Origin: Cervus elaphus
Taxonomy: Eukaryota; Chordata; Mammalia; Artiodactyla; Cervidae
Assembly: GCF_910594005.1 (NCBI RefSeq)
Contig: NC_057845.1
Span: forward strand, 2,294,001-2,358,000
Length of the DNA stretch: 64,000 nt
Direction: 5' to 3'
Part shown: piece after piece, positions 10,823 through 23,400 of the stretch
How the letters are laid out: the number at the start of each line of letters is the position of its first letter
Numbering within the stretch: position 1 is the first letter of the stretch
Position numbers and translations under genes: made by a program
Notes under the pieces: generated by a model
Told to the model about the DNA's origin: nothing
Databases searched by the model: none
Seen by the model: the letters and a program-made list of their open reading frames with translations, nothing else

Positions 10823-13153
10823 TTGGTAAACGGAGCTCTTTCGTGTTTCTACAGTGACCTCAGGATCCCTCTAGCCTTGAAACAGTGTTCTTGGGGTTTC
10901 TCTGGAGTGCCATCAAGGAAATCAAGGCTCCTTTCTTGTGTGATGTGCAACACGGAATTGCTCTGCATGCAGTGCAGGGGAATCGGGCCTCATCTCCCAG
11001 CGAGGGGGAAGTCTCATGGTTTTTCTCGAGTTGCGGCGGAAATCTGGGTTATATTCTCGAGTTACGACGGGGATGGCCCTTCCACACACGTGTTTGTTCA
11101 GCGACGTCAGGACTCCTGCCTAGTTGCGAGGGACAACTAGGGATTCTCCTCGAGGCTTGGCAGGGCAATTGGGACGCCTCTCCAGCTGAGGCGGGAGACC
11201 AAGGGTCCCTTTCCACGTGCTACAACAACCCTGGGACTTCTATCAAGTTTCACTAGGAGTCAGGCATCGTCTCCTTTGGAGGCACTGATCTCCGCGTCCC
11301 TCTGGAGTTTTCAAAGGATGTGAGGCCTCCGGTCGCGATGAGGTGGGGAACTAGGTCTTTCTCTGCGGTTTACACAGGGGATTCAGACATCCTTTCGTCT
11401 TGGGAGATGCAAGACCAGCCTACATTCAAGACACTGCAGGGATATCCGGCCTTATTTCGAGTCAGGGCATCGCGGTGTCCATTCCACTTAAGGCCGCAAA
11501 CTCAGGGTCCCTCTCAAATGCCTAGAGCTGAGAGAAGCCTCCTCTTGATGTGCTTGTGGAAACGTGGTATTCCTCTGGAGTGGAAGCCAGGGACTAACCT
11601 CTCATCTCGAGTTGATTTTTGGTCCACTGAGCTCTTTCGTGTTGTTACAGTGACCTCAGGATCCCTCTAGCCTTGAAACCGTGTTCTTGGGGTGTCTCTG
11701 GAGTGCCATCAAGGAAATCAAGGCTCCTATCATGTGTGATGTGCAACACGGAATTACTGTGCATTCAGTGCAGGGGAATCGGTTCTCATCTCCGGGCGAG
11801 GGGGAAGTCTCATGGTTTTTCTCGAGTTGCGGCTGGAATCTGGGGTATATTCTCGAGTTACGACGGGGATGTCCCTTTCACACACGTGTTTGTTCAGCAA
11901 CATCAGGACTCCTGCCTAGTTGCGAGGGACAACTCGGGATTCTCCTCGATGCTTGGCAGGGCAATTGGGTCGCCTCTCCAGGTGAGGCGGGAGACCAAGG
12001 GTCCCTTTCCACATGCCACAGGAATCCTGGGACTCCTATCAAGTTTCACGAGGAGTCAGGCATCGTTTCTTTTGGAGTCACTGATCTCCGCATACCTCTG
12101 GAATTGTCAAAGGATGTGAAGCTTCAGTTCGCCATGATGTGGGGAACTAGGTCTTTCTCTGTGGTCTCCACAGGGGATTCAGACATCCTTTCGTCTTGGG
12201 AGATGCAAGACGAGCCTGCATTCAAGTCACTGCAGGGATATCCGGCCTTATTTCGAGTCAGGGCATCGCGGTGTCCATTCCACTTGAGGCCGCAAACTCA
12301 GGGTCCCTCTCACATACCTAGAGCTGAGAGAAGCCTCCTCTTGAGGTGCTTGTGGTAAGGTGGTATTCCTCTGGAGTCGAGGCCAGGTCCTAACCTTTCA
12401 TCTCGAGTTGATTTTTGGTAAACGGAGCTCTTTCGTGTTTCTACAGTGACCTCAGGATCCTTCTAGCCTTGAAACAGTGTTCTTGGGGTTTCTCTGGAGT
12501 GCCATCAAGGAAATCAAGGCTCCTTTCTTGTGTGATGTGCAACACGGAATTGCTCTGCATGCAGTGCAGGGGAATCGGGCCTCATCTCGCGGCGAGGGGG
12601 AAGTCTCATGGTTTTTCTCGAGTTGCGGCGGGAATCTGGGTTATATTCTCGAGTTACGGGGCGATGGCCCTTCCACACACGTGTTTGTTCAGCGACGTCA
12701 GGACTCCTGCCTAGTTGCGAGGGACAACTCGGGATTCTCCTCGAGGCTTGGCAGGGCAATTGGGACGCCTCTCCAGCTGAGGCGGGAGACCAAGGGTCCC
12801 TTTCCACGTGCTACAGCAACCCTGGGACTCCTATCAAGTTTCACTAGGAGTCAGGCATCGTCTCCTTTGGAGGCACTGATCTCCGCGTCCCTCTGGAGTT
12901 TTCAAAGGATGTGAGGCCTCCGGTCGCGATGAGGTGGGGAACTAGGTCTTTCTCTGCGGTTTACACAGGGGATTCAGACATCCTTTCGTCTTGGGAGATG
13001 CAAGACGAGCCTACATTCAAGACACTGCAGGGATATCCGGCCTTATTTCGAGTCAGGGCATCGCGGTGTCCATTCCACTTGAGGCCGCAAACTCAGGGTC
13101 CCTCTCAAATACCTAGAGCTGAGAGAAGCCTCCGCTTGAGGTGCTTGTGGTAA
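10823..13153. repeat. Two-monomer (1,592-bp) repeat relationship
   Basis: The monomers at 10885 and 12477 are each other's closest match, and the intervening one (11681) is different. Both are preceded by GGTAAACGGAGCTC and GTGTTTCTACAG, and both carry CTTTCTTGTGTGATG, GGGTTATATTC, CGTGCTACA plus CCCTGGGAC, TTTCACTAGGAGTC and CTACATTCAAGACACTGC. The offset is 1,592 bp. The second copy differs by TACGGGGCGATGG in place of TACGACGGGGATGG and a few other bases. This is a small dimeric higher-order unit seen twice. Confidence 0.72.
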
Positions 13154-13271
13154 GGTGGTATTCCTCTGGAGTGGAAGTCAGGGACTAACCTCTCATCTCG
13201 AGTTGATTTTTGGTCCACGGAGCGCTTTCGTGTTGCTACAGTGACCTCAGGATCCCTCTAGCCTTGAAACC

Positions 13272-14067
13272 GTGTTCTTGGGGTTTCTCTGGAGTGCCAT
13301 CAAGGAAATCAAGGCTCCTATCATGTGTGATGTGCAACACGGAATTACTGTGCATGCAGTGCAGGGGAATCGGGCCTCATCTCCGGGCGAGGGGGGAGTC
13401 TCATGGTTTTTCTCGAGTTGCGGCGGGAATCTGGGGTATATTCTCGAGTTACGACGGGGATGGCCCTTCCACACATGTGTTTGTTCAGCAACATCAGGAC
13501 TCCTGCCTAGTTGCGACGGACAACTCGGGATTCTCCTCGAGGCTTGGCAGGGCAATTGGGACGCCTCTCCAGCTGAGGGGGGAGACGAAGAGTCCCTTTC
13601 CACGTGCCACAGGAATCCTGGGACTCCTATCAAGTTTCACGAGGAGTCAGGCATCGTCTCCTTTGGAGGCACTGATCTCCGGGTACCTCTGGACTTTTCA
13701 AAGGATGTGAGGTCTCCGGTCGCGATGAGGTGGGGAACTAGGTCTTTCTCTGTGGCCTCCACAGGGGATTCAGACATCCTTTCATCTTGAGAGATGCAAG
13801 ACGAGCCTGCATTCATGTCGCTGCAGGAATATCCGGCCTTATTTTGAGTGAGGGCATCGCGGTTTCCATTCCACTTGAGGCCGCAAACTCAGGGTCCCTC
13901 TCACATACCTAGAGCTGAGAGAAGCCTCCTCTTGAGGTGCTTGTGGTAAGGTGGTATTCCTCTGGAGTCGAAGCCAGGGCCTAACATCTCATCTCGACTT
14001 GATTTTGGGTCCACGGAGCTCTTTCGTGTTGCTACAGTGACATCATTATCACTCTAGCCTTGAAAAA
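13272..14067. repeat. Hybrid monomer joining two subtypes
   Basis: The first half matches the monomers at 1348 and 5323: ACTGTGCATGCAG, CTCCGGGCGAGG, CCACACATGTG, AGCAACATCAGG and GCGACGGACAAC. From about 13575 the sequence switches to the variant set of the H3 monomers at 17249, 24405 and 29971: GAGACGAAGAGTCCC, CTCCGGGTACC, TGGACTTTTC, GAGGTCTCCGG and GTGGCCTCCAC. The switch lies roughly between 13510 and 13585. It marks the transition from the H1-only stretch to the mixed part of the array. Confidence 0.75.
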
Positions 14068-15657
14068 GTGTTCTTGGGGTTTCTCTGGTTTGCCATCAAG
14101 GAAATCACGGCTCCTTTCATGTGTGATGTGCAACACGGAATTGCTCTGCACGCAGTGCAGGGGAAGCGGGCCTCATCTCGCGGCGAGGGGGAAGTCTCAT
14201 GGTTTTTCTCGAGTTTAGGCGGGAACCTGGGGTATATTCTCGAGTTACGACGGGGAAGGCCCTTCCACACACGTGTTTGTTCAGCGACGTCAGGACCCCT
14301 GCCTAGTTACGAGGGACAACTCGGGATTCTCCTCGAGGCTTGGCATGGCAATTGGGATGCCTCTCTAGCTGAGGCGGGAGACCAAGGGTCCCTTTCCACG
14401 TGCCAAAGGAATCCTGGGACTCCTATCAAGTTTCACGGGGAGTCAGTCATCGTCTCCTTTGGAGGCACTGATCTCCGCGTCCCTCTGGAGTTTTCCATGG
14501 ATGTGAGGCCTCCGGTCGCGATGCGGTGGGGAACTAGGTCTTTCTCTGTGGTCTCAACAGGGGATTCAGACATCCTTTCGTCCTGGGAGATGCAAGACGA
14601 GCCTGCATTCCAGTCACTGTAGGGATATCCCGCCATATTTCAAGTCAGAGCATCGCGGTGTCAATTCAACTTCAGGCCGCCAACTCAGGGTCCCTCTCAA
14701 ATACCTAGAGCTGAGAGAAGCCTCCTCTTGAGGTGCTTGTGGTAAGGTGGTATTTCTCTGGAGTCGAAGCCAGGGACTAACCTCTCATTTCGAGTTGAAT
14801 TTTGGGCCACGGAGCTCTTTCGTGTTGCTAGAGTGACCTCAGGATCTCTCTATCCTTGAAACAGTGTTCTTGGGGTTTCTCTGGAGTGCCATCAAGGAAA
14901 TCAAGGCTCCTTTCCTGTGTGATGTGCAACACGGAATTGCTCTGCACGCAGTGCAGGGGAATTGGGCCTCATCTCGCGGCGAGGGGGAAGTCTCATGGTT
15001 TTTCTGAAGTTGCGGTGGGAACCTGGGGTATATTCTCGAGTTACGATGGGGATGGCCCTTCCACACACGTATTTGTTCAGCGACGTTAGTACTCCTGCCT
15101 AGTTGCGAGGGACAACTCGGCATTCTCCTCGAGGCTTGGCAGGGCAATTGGGACGCCTCTCCAGCTGAGGCGGGAGACGAAGGGTCCCTTTCCACGTGCC
15201 ACAGGAATCCTGGGACTCTTATCAAGTTTCACGAGGAGTCAGGCATCGTCTCCTTTGGAGGCACTGATCTCCGCGTACCTCTGGAGTTTCCAAAGGATGT
15301 GAGGCCTCCGGTCACGATGATGAGGGGAACTAGGTCTTTCTCTGTGGTTTGCACATGGGATTCAGACATCCTTTCGTCTTGGGAGATGCAAGACGAGCCT
15401 GCATTCAAGTCACTGCAGGGATATCCGGCCTTATTTCGAGTCAGGGCATCTCGGTGTCCATTCCACTTGAGGCCGCAAACTCAGGGTCCTCTCACATACC
15501 TAGAGCTGAGAGAAGCCTCCTCTTGAGGTGCTTGTGGTAAGGTGGTATTCCTCTGGAGTCGAAGCCAGGGAGTAACCTCTCATCTCAAGTTGATTCTTGG
15601 TCCACGGAGCTCTTTGTGTTGCTACAGTGACCTCAGGATCCCTCTAGCCTTGAAACA
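14068..15657. repeat. B*-type monomer followed by H3 monomer
   Basis: The monomer at 14068 has an H2 head and the B* body: GTTACGAGGGACAAC, GGCATGGCAATTGGGATGC, CTCTCTAGCTGAGG, TCAGTCATCGTC, and TCAATTCAACTTCAGG with GCCAACTCAGGG. It has lost the otherwise regular PstI site (CACTGTAGGG near 14615). Its relatives are at 33153 and 40308, about 19 and 26 kb away. The next monomer (14864) has an H3 head and resembles 34744, 38718 and 42695, with TTAGTACTCCTGCC and GCACATGGGATTC. Confidence 0.78.
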
Positions 15658-18600
15658 GAGTTCTTGGGGTTTCTCTGGAGTGCCATCAAGGAAATCAAGG
15701 CTCCTTTCATGTGTGATGTGCAACACGGAATTGCTCTGCACGCAGTGCAGGGGAATCGGGCCTCATCTCGCGCCGAGGGGTAAGTCTCTGGTGTTTCTCG
15801 AGTTGCGGCGGGACCCTGGGTTATCCTCTTGAGTTACGACGGGGATGGCCCTTCCACACACGTGTTTGTTTAGCGACGTCAGGACTCCTGCCTAGTTGCG
15901 AGGGACAACTCAGAATTCTCTTCGAGGCTTGGCAGGACAATTGGGACGCCTCTCCAGCTGAGGCGGGAGACCAAGGGTCCCTTTCCACGTGCCACAGGAA
16001 TCCTGGGACTCCTATCAAGTTTCACGAGGAGTCAGGCATCGTCTCCTTTGGAGGCACTGATCTCCGCGTACCTCTGGAGTTTTCAAAGGATCTGAGGCCT
16101 CCGGTCGCGATGAGGTGGGGAACTAGGTCTTTCTCTGTGGTCTCCACAGGGGATTCAGACATCCTTTCGTCTTGGGAGATGCAAGACTAGCCTGCATTCA
16201 AGTCACTGCAGGGATATCCGGCCTTATTTCAAGTCATGGCATCGCGGTGGCCATTCCACTTGAGGCCGCAAACTCAGGGTCCCTCTCACATACCTAGAGC
16301 TGAGAGAAGCCTCCTCTTGAGGTGCTTGTGGTAAGGTGGTATTCCTCTGGAGTCGAAGACAGGGACTAACCTCTCATCTCGAGTTGATTTTGGGTCCACG
16401 GAGCTCTTTCGTGTTGCTACAGTGACCTCAGGAACGCTCTAGCCGTGAAAAAGTGTTCTTGGGGTTTCTCTGGAGTGCCATCAAGGAAATCAAGGGTCCT
16501 TTCCTGTGTGATGTGCAACACGGAAATGCTCTGCACGCAGTGCAGGGGAATGGGGCCTCATCTGGCGGCGAGGGGGAAGTCTCATGGTTTTTCTCGAGTT
16601 GCGGCGGGAACCTGGGGTATATTCTCGAGTTACGACGGGGATCGCCCTTCCACATACGTGTTTGTTCAGCGACGTCAGGACTCCTGCCTACTTGCGAGGG
16701 ACAACTCGGGATTCTCCTCGAGGCTTGGCAGGGAAATTGGGACGCCTCTCCAGCTGAGGTGGGAGACCGAGTGTCCCTTTTCACGTGCCACAGGATTCCT
16801 GGTAATCCTATCAAGTTTCACAAGGAGTCAGGCATCGTCTCCTTTGGAGGCACTGATCTCCGCGTACCTCTGGAGTTTTCAAAAGATGTCAGGCCTCCGG
16901 TCGCGATGATGTGAGGAACTAGGTCTTTCTCTGAGGGCTGCACAGGGGATTCAGACAACCTTTCGTCCTGGGAGTTGCAAGACGAGCCTGCATTCAAGTC
17001 ACTGCAGGAATATCCGGCCTTATTTTGAGTGAGGGCATCGCGGTGTCCATTCCACTTGAGGCCGCAAACTCAGGGTCCCTCTCACATACCTAGAGCTGAG
17101 AGAAGCCTCCTCTTGAGGTGTTTGTTGTAAGGTGGTATTCCTCTGGAGTCGAAGACAGGGACTAACCTCTCATCTCGTGTTGATTTTGGGTCCACGGAGC
17201 TCTTTCGTGTTGCTACAGTGACATCATTATCACTCTAGACTTGAAACAGTGTTCTTGGGGTTTCTCTGGAGTGCCATCAAGGAAATCAAGGCTCCTTTCC
17301 TGTGTGATGTGCAACACAGTATTGCTCTGCACGCAGTGCAGGGGAATCGGGCCTCATCTCGCGGCGAGGGGGAAGTCTCATGGTTTTTCTCAAGTTGCGG
17401 TGGGAACCTGGGGTATATTCTCGAGTTACGACGGGGATGGCCCTGCCACACACGTGTTTGTTCAGCGACGTCAGGACTCGTGCCTAGTTGCGAGGGACAA
17501 CTCGGGATTCTCCTCGAGGCTTGGCAGGGCAATTGGGACGCCTCTCCAGCTGAGGCGGGAGACGAAGAGTCCCTTTCCACGTGCCACAGGAATCCTGGGA
17601 CTCCTATCAAGTTTCACGAGGAGTCAGGCATCGTCTCCTTTGGAGGCACTGATCTCCGGGTACCTCTGGACTTTTCAAAGGATGTGAGGTCTCCGGTCGC
17701 GATGAGGTGGGGAACTAGGTCTTTCTCTGTGGCCTCCACAGGGGATTCAGACATCCTTTCGTCTTGGGAGATGCAAGACGAGCCTGCATTCAAGTCACTG
17801 CAGGGATATCCGGCCTTATTTCGAGTCAGGGCATCGCGGTGTCCATTCCACTTGAGGCCGCAAACTCAGGGTCCCTCTCACATACCTAGAGCTGAGAGAA
17901 GCCTCCTCTTGAGGTGCTTGTGGTAAGGTGGTATTCCTCTGGAGTCGAAGACAGGGACTAACCTCTCATCTCGAGTTGATTTTGGGTCCACGAAGCTCTT
18001 TCGTGTTGCTACAGTGACATCATTATCACTCTATCCTTGAAACAGTGTTCTTGGGGTTTCTCTGGAGTGCCATCAAGATATCCAGGCTCCTTTCCTGTGT
18101 GAATTGCAACACGGAATTGCTCTGCACGCAGTGCATGTGAATCGGGCCTCATGTCACGGCGAGGGGGAAGTCTCATGGTTTTTCTAGAGTTGCAGTGGGA
18201 ACATCGGGTATATTCTCGAGTTACGACGGGTATGGCCCTTCCACACGTGTTTGTTCAGCGACGTCAGGACTCCTGCCTAGTTGCGAGGGACAAGTCGGGA
18301 TTCTCCTCGAGGCTTGGCAGGGCAATTGGGACGCCTCTCCAGCTGAGGCGGGAGACCAAGGGTCCCTTTCCAAGTTCCACGGGAATCCTGGGACTCCTAT
18401 CAAGTTTCACGAGAAGTCAGGCATCGTCTGCTTTGGAGGCACTGATCTCCGCGTACCTCTGGAGTTTTCAAAGGATGTGAGGCCTCCTGTCGCGATGATG
18501 AGGGGAACTAGGTCTTTCTCTGTGGTTTGCACAGGGGCTTCAGACAACCTTTCGTCTTGGGAGATGCAAGATGAGCCTGCATTCATGTCACTGCAGGGAT

Positions 18601-20427
18601 ATCCGGCCTTATTTCAAGTCAGGGCATCGCGGTGTCGATTCCACTTGAGGCCGCAAACTCAGGGTCCCTCTCACATACCTAGAGCTGAGAGAAGCCTCCT
18701 CTTGAGGTGCTTGTGGTAAGGTGGTATTCCTCTGGAGTCGAAGCCAGGGGCTAACCTCTCATATCAAGTTGATTCTTGGTCCACGGAGCTCTTTGTTTTG
18801 CTACAGTGACCTCAGGATCCCTCTAGCCTTGAAACAGTGTTCTTGGGGTTTCTCTGGAGTGCCATCAAGGAAATCAAGGGTCCTTTCCTGTGTGATGTGC
18901 AACACGGAAATGCTCTGCGCGCAGTGCAGGGGAATCGGGCCTCATCTCTCGGCGAGGGGGAAGTCTCATGGTTTTTCTCGAGTTGCGGCGGGAACCTGGG
19001 GTATATTCTCGAGTTACGACGGGGATCACCCTTCCACATACGTGTTTGTTCAGCGACGTCAGGACTCCTGCCTACTTGCGAGGGACAACTCGGGATTCTC
19101 CTCGAGGCTTGGCAGGGAAATTGGGACGCCTCTCCAGCTGAGACGGGAGACCGAGTGTCCCTTTCCACGTGCCACAGGATTCCTGGTAATCCTATCAAGA
19201 TTCACAAGGAGTCAGGCATCGTCTCCTTTGGAGGCATTGATCTCCGCGTCCCTCTGGAGTTTTCAAAAGATGTCAGGCCTCCGGTCGCGATGATGTGGGG
19301 AACTTGGTCTTTCTCTGTGGACTCCACAGGGGATTCAGACATCCTTTCATCCTGGGAGTTGCAAGACGAGCCTGCATTCAAGTCACTGCAGGGATATCTC
19401 GCCTTATTTCGAGTCAGGGCATCGCGGTGTTCATTCCACTTGAGGCCGCAAACTCAGGGTCCCTCTCACATACCTAGAGCTGAGAGAAGCCTCCTCTTGA
19501 GGTGCTTGTGGTAAGGTGGTATTTCTCTGGAGTCGAAGCCAGGGACTAACCTCTCATTTCGAGTTGAATTTTGGGCCACGGAGCTCTTTCGTGTTGCTAG
19601 AGTGACCTCAGGATCTCTCTATCCTTGAAACAGTGTTCTTGGGGTTTCTCTGGAGTGCCATCAAGGAAATCAAGGCTCCTTTCCTGTGTGATGTGCAACA
19701 CGGAATTGCTCTGCACGCAGTGCAGGGGAATCGGGCCTCATCTCGCGGCGAGGGGAAAGTCTCTTGGTTTTTCTCAAGTTGCGGTGGGAACCTGGGGTAT
19801 ATTCTCGAGTTACGATGGGGATGGCCCTTCCACACACATGTTTGTTCAGCGACGTCAGGACTCCTGCCTAGTTGCGAGGGACAACTCGGGATTCTCCTCG
19901 AGGCTTGGCAGGGCAATTGGGACGCCTCTCCAGCTGAGGCGGGAGACCAAGGGTCCCTTTCCACGTGCCACAGGAATCCTGGGACTCCTATCAAGTTTCA
20001 CGAGGAGTCAGGCATCGTCTCCTTTGGAGACACTGATCTCCGCGTACCTCTGGAGTTTCCCAAGGATATGAGGCCTCCGGTCGCGATGATGAGGGGAACT
20101 AGGTCTTTCTCTGTGGTTTGCACAGGGGATTCAGACATCCTTTCGTCTTGGGAGATGCAAGACGAGCCTGCATTCAAGTCACTGCAGGGATATCCGGCCT
20201 TATTTCGAGTCAGGGCATCGCGGTGTCCATTCCACTTGAGGCCGCAAACTCAGGGTCCCTCTCACATACCTAGAGCTGAGAGAAGCCTCCTCTTGAGGTG
20301 CTTGTGGTAAGGTGGTATTCCTCTGGAGTCGAAGCCAGGGACTAACCTCTCATCTCATGTTGATTCTTGGTCCACGGAGCTCTTTGTGTTGCTACAGTGA
20401 CCTCAGGATCCCTCTAGCCTTGAAACA
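15658..20427. repeat. 6-monomer higher-order repeat, copy 1
   Basis: Monomers: 15658 (H1d, D body), 16453 (H4, E body), 17249 (H2 head on an H3-like body), 18045 (H2 ending CTCTATCC), 18837 (H1d with CTTTGTTTTGC, E body) and 19633 (H3). Positions recur at 20428, 21224, 22020, 22816, 23609 and 24405, an offset of 4,770-4,772 bp. The fourth to sixth monomers match best. They share TCTAGAGTTGCAGTGGG, AACATCGGGTATATTC, TCTCATATCAAGTTG and CAGGGGCTTCAG. The second and third monomers have different heads in the two copies, so the copies have since been altered by exchange with neighbours. Confidence 0.76.
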
Positions 20428-23400
20428 GTGTTCTTGGGGTTTCTCTGGAGTGCCATCAAGGAAATCAAGGCTCCTTTCATGTGTGATGTGCAACACGGAA
20501 TTGCTCTGCACGCAGTGTAGGGGAATCGGGCCCCATCTCGCGCCGAGGGGTAAGTCTCATGGTGTTTCTCGAGTTGCGGCGGGACCCTGGGTTATCCTCT
20601 TGAGTTACGACGGGGATGGCCCTTCCACACACGTGTTTGTTTAGCGACGTCAGGACTCCTGCCTAGTTGCGAGGGACAACTCAGAATTCTCCTCGAGGCT
20701 TGGCAGGACAATTGGGACGCCTCTCCAGCTGAGGCGGGAGACCAAGGGTCCCTTTCCACGTGCCACAGGAATCCTGGGACTCCTATCAAGTTTCACGAGG
20801 AGTCAGGCATCGTCTCCTTTGGAGGCACTGATCTCCGCGTACCTCTGGAGTTTTCAAAGGATGTGAGGCCTCCGGTCGCGATGAGGTGGGGAACTAGGTC
20901 TTTCTCTGTGGTCTCCACAGGGGATTCAGACATCCTTTCGTCTTGGGAGATGCAAGACTAGCCTGCATTCAAGTCACTGCAGGGATATCCGGCCTTATTT
21001 CAAGTCATGGCATCGCGGTGGCCATTCGACTTGAGGCCGCAATCTCAGGGTTCCTCTCACATACCTAGAGCTGAGAGAAGCCTCCTCTTGAGGTGCTTGT
21101 GGTAAGGTGGTATTCCTCTGGAGTCGAAGACAGGGACTAACTTCTCATCTCGTGTTGATTTTGGGTCCACGGAGCTCTTTCGTGTTGCTACAGTGACATC
21201 ATTATCACTCTAGCCTTGAAACAGTGTTCTTGGGGTTTCTCTGGAGTGCCATCAAGGAAATCAAGGCTCCTTTCCTGTGTGATGTGCAACACGGAAATGC
21301 TCTGCACGCAGTGCAGGGGAATCGGGCCTCATCTGGCGGCGAGGGGGAAGTCTCATGGTTTTTCTCGAGTTGCGGCGGGAACCTGGGGTATATTCTCGAG
21401 TTACGACGGGGATCGCCCTTCCACATACGTGTTTGTTCAGCGACGTCAGGACTCCTGCCTACTTGCGAGGGACAACTCGGGATTCTCCTCGAGGCTTGGC
21501 AGGGAAATTGGGACGCCACTCCAGCTGAGGCGGGAGACCGAGTGTCCCTTTTCACGTGCCACAGGATTCCTGGTAATCCTATCAAGTTTCACAAGGAGTC
21601 AGGCATCGTCTCCTTTGGAGGCACTGATCTCCCCGTACCTCTGGAGTTTTCAAAAGATGTCAGGCCTCCGGTCGCGATGATGTGAGGAACTAGGTCTTTC
21701 TCTGTGGGCTCCACAGGGGATTCAGACAACCTTTCGTCCTGGGAGTTGCAAGACGAGCCTGCATTCAAGTCACTGCAGGGATATCTCGCCTTATTACGAG
21801 TCAGGGCATCGCGGTGTTCATTCCACTTGAGGCCGCAAACTCAGGGTCCCTCTCAAATACCTAGAGCTGAGAGAAGCCTCCTCTTGAGGTGCTTGTGGTA
21901 AGGTCGTATTTCTCTGGAGTCGAAGCCAGGGACTAACCTCTCATTTCGAGTTGAATTTTGGGCCACGGAGCTCTTTCGTGTTGCTAGAGTGACCTCAGGA
22001 TCTCTCTATCCTTGAAACAGTGTTCTTGGGGTTTCTCTGGAGTGCCATCAAGGAAATCAAGGCTCCTTTCCTGTGTGATGTGCAACACGGAATTGCTCTG
22101 CACGCAGTGCAGGGGAATCGGGCCTCATCTCGCGGCGAGGGGGAAGTCTCATGGTTTTTCTCAAGTTGCGGTGGGAACCTGGGGTATATTCTCGAGTTAC
22201 GACGGGGATGGCCCTTCCACACACGTGTTTGTTTAGCGACGTCAGGACTCCTGCCTAGTTGCGAGGGACAACTCAGAATTCTCCTCGAGGCTTGGCAGGA
22301 CAATTGGGACGCCTCTCCAGCTGAGGCGGGAGACCAAGGGTCCCTTTCCACGTGCCACAGGAATCCTGGGACTCCTATCAAGTTTCACGAGGAGTCAGGC
22401 ATCGTCTCCTTTGGAGGCACTGATCTCCGGGTACCTCTGGACTTTTCAAAGGATGTGAGGCCTACGGTCGCGATGATGAGGGGAACTAGGTCTTTCTCTG
22501 TGGATTGCACAGGGGATTCAGACATCCTTTCGTCTTGGGAGATGCAAGACGAGCCTGCATTCAAGTCACTGCAGGGATATCCGGCCTTATTTCGAGTCAG
22601 GGCATCGCGGTGTCCATTCCACTTGAGGCCGCAAACTCAGGGTCCCTCTCACATACCTAGAGCTGAGAGAAGCCTCCTCTTGAGGTGCTTGTGGTAAGGT
22701 GGTATTCCTCTGGAGTCGAAGACAGGGACTAACCTCTCATCTCGAGTTGATTTTGGGTCCACGAAGCTCTTTCGTGTTGCTACAGTGACATCATTATCAC
22801 TCTATCCTTGAAACAGTGTTCTTGGGGTTTCTCTGGAGTGCCATCAAGGAAATCACGGCTCCTTTCATGTGTGATGTGCAACACGGAATTGCTCTGCACG
22901 CAGTGCATGTGAATAGGGCCTCATGTCACGGCGAGGGGGAAGTCTCATGGTTTTTCTAGAGTTGCAGTGGGAACATCGGGTATATTCTCGAGTTACGACG
23001 GGTATGGCCCTTCCACACGTGTTTGTTCAGCGACGTCAGGACTCCTGCCTAGTTGCGAGGGACAAGTCGGGATTCTCCTCGAGGCTTGGCAGGGCAATTG
23101 GGACGCCTCTCCAGCTGAGGCGGGAGACCAAGGGTCCCTTTCCAAGTTCCACGGGAATCCTGGGACTCCTATCAAGTTTCACGAGAAGTCAGGCATCGTC
23201 TGCTTTGGAGGCACTGATCTCCGCGTACCTCTGGAGTTTTCAAAGGATGTGAGGCCTCCTGTCGCGATGATGAGGGGAACTAGGTCTTTCTCTGTGGTTT
23301 GCACAGGGGCTTCAGACAACCTTTCGTCTTGGGAGATGCAAGATGAGCCTGCATTCATGTCACTTCAGGGATATCCGGCCTTATTTCCATTCAGGGCATC

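Larger units (their letters stand above)
5323..14067. repeat. Divergent stretch of eleven H1-headed monomers
   Basis: Monomers start at 5323, 6119, 6915, 7708, 8503, 9297, 10089, 10885, 11681, 12477 and 13272. All have the H1 head with its BamHI site, apart from decayed forms such as CTCAGATTCCCTCTCGCC before 7708. H2, H3 and H4 heads are absent. Scattered substitutions and one- or two-base deletions are frequent: spacings are 793 after 6915, 794 after 8503 and 792 after 9297, caused by ACACGTTTG, ATCCTGGACTCC and GGTCCCTCCACATAG among others. The monomers at 6119, 10089 and 11681 share TTTTGGAGTCACTG and GGAATTGTCAAAGG, a faint older relationship. Inferred: this is an older or less homogenised part of the array. 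Confidence 0.8.
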
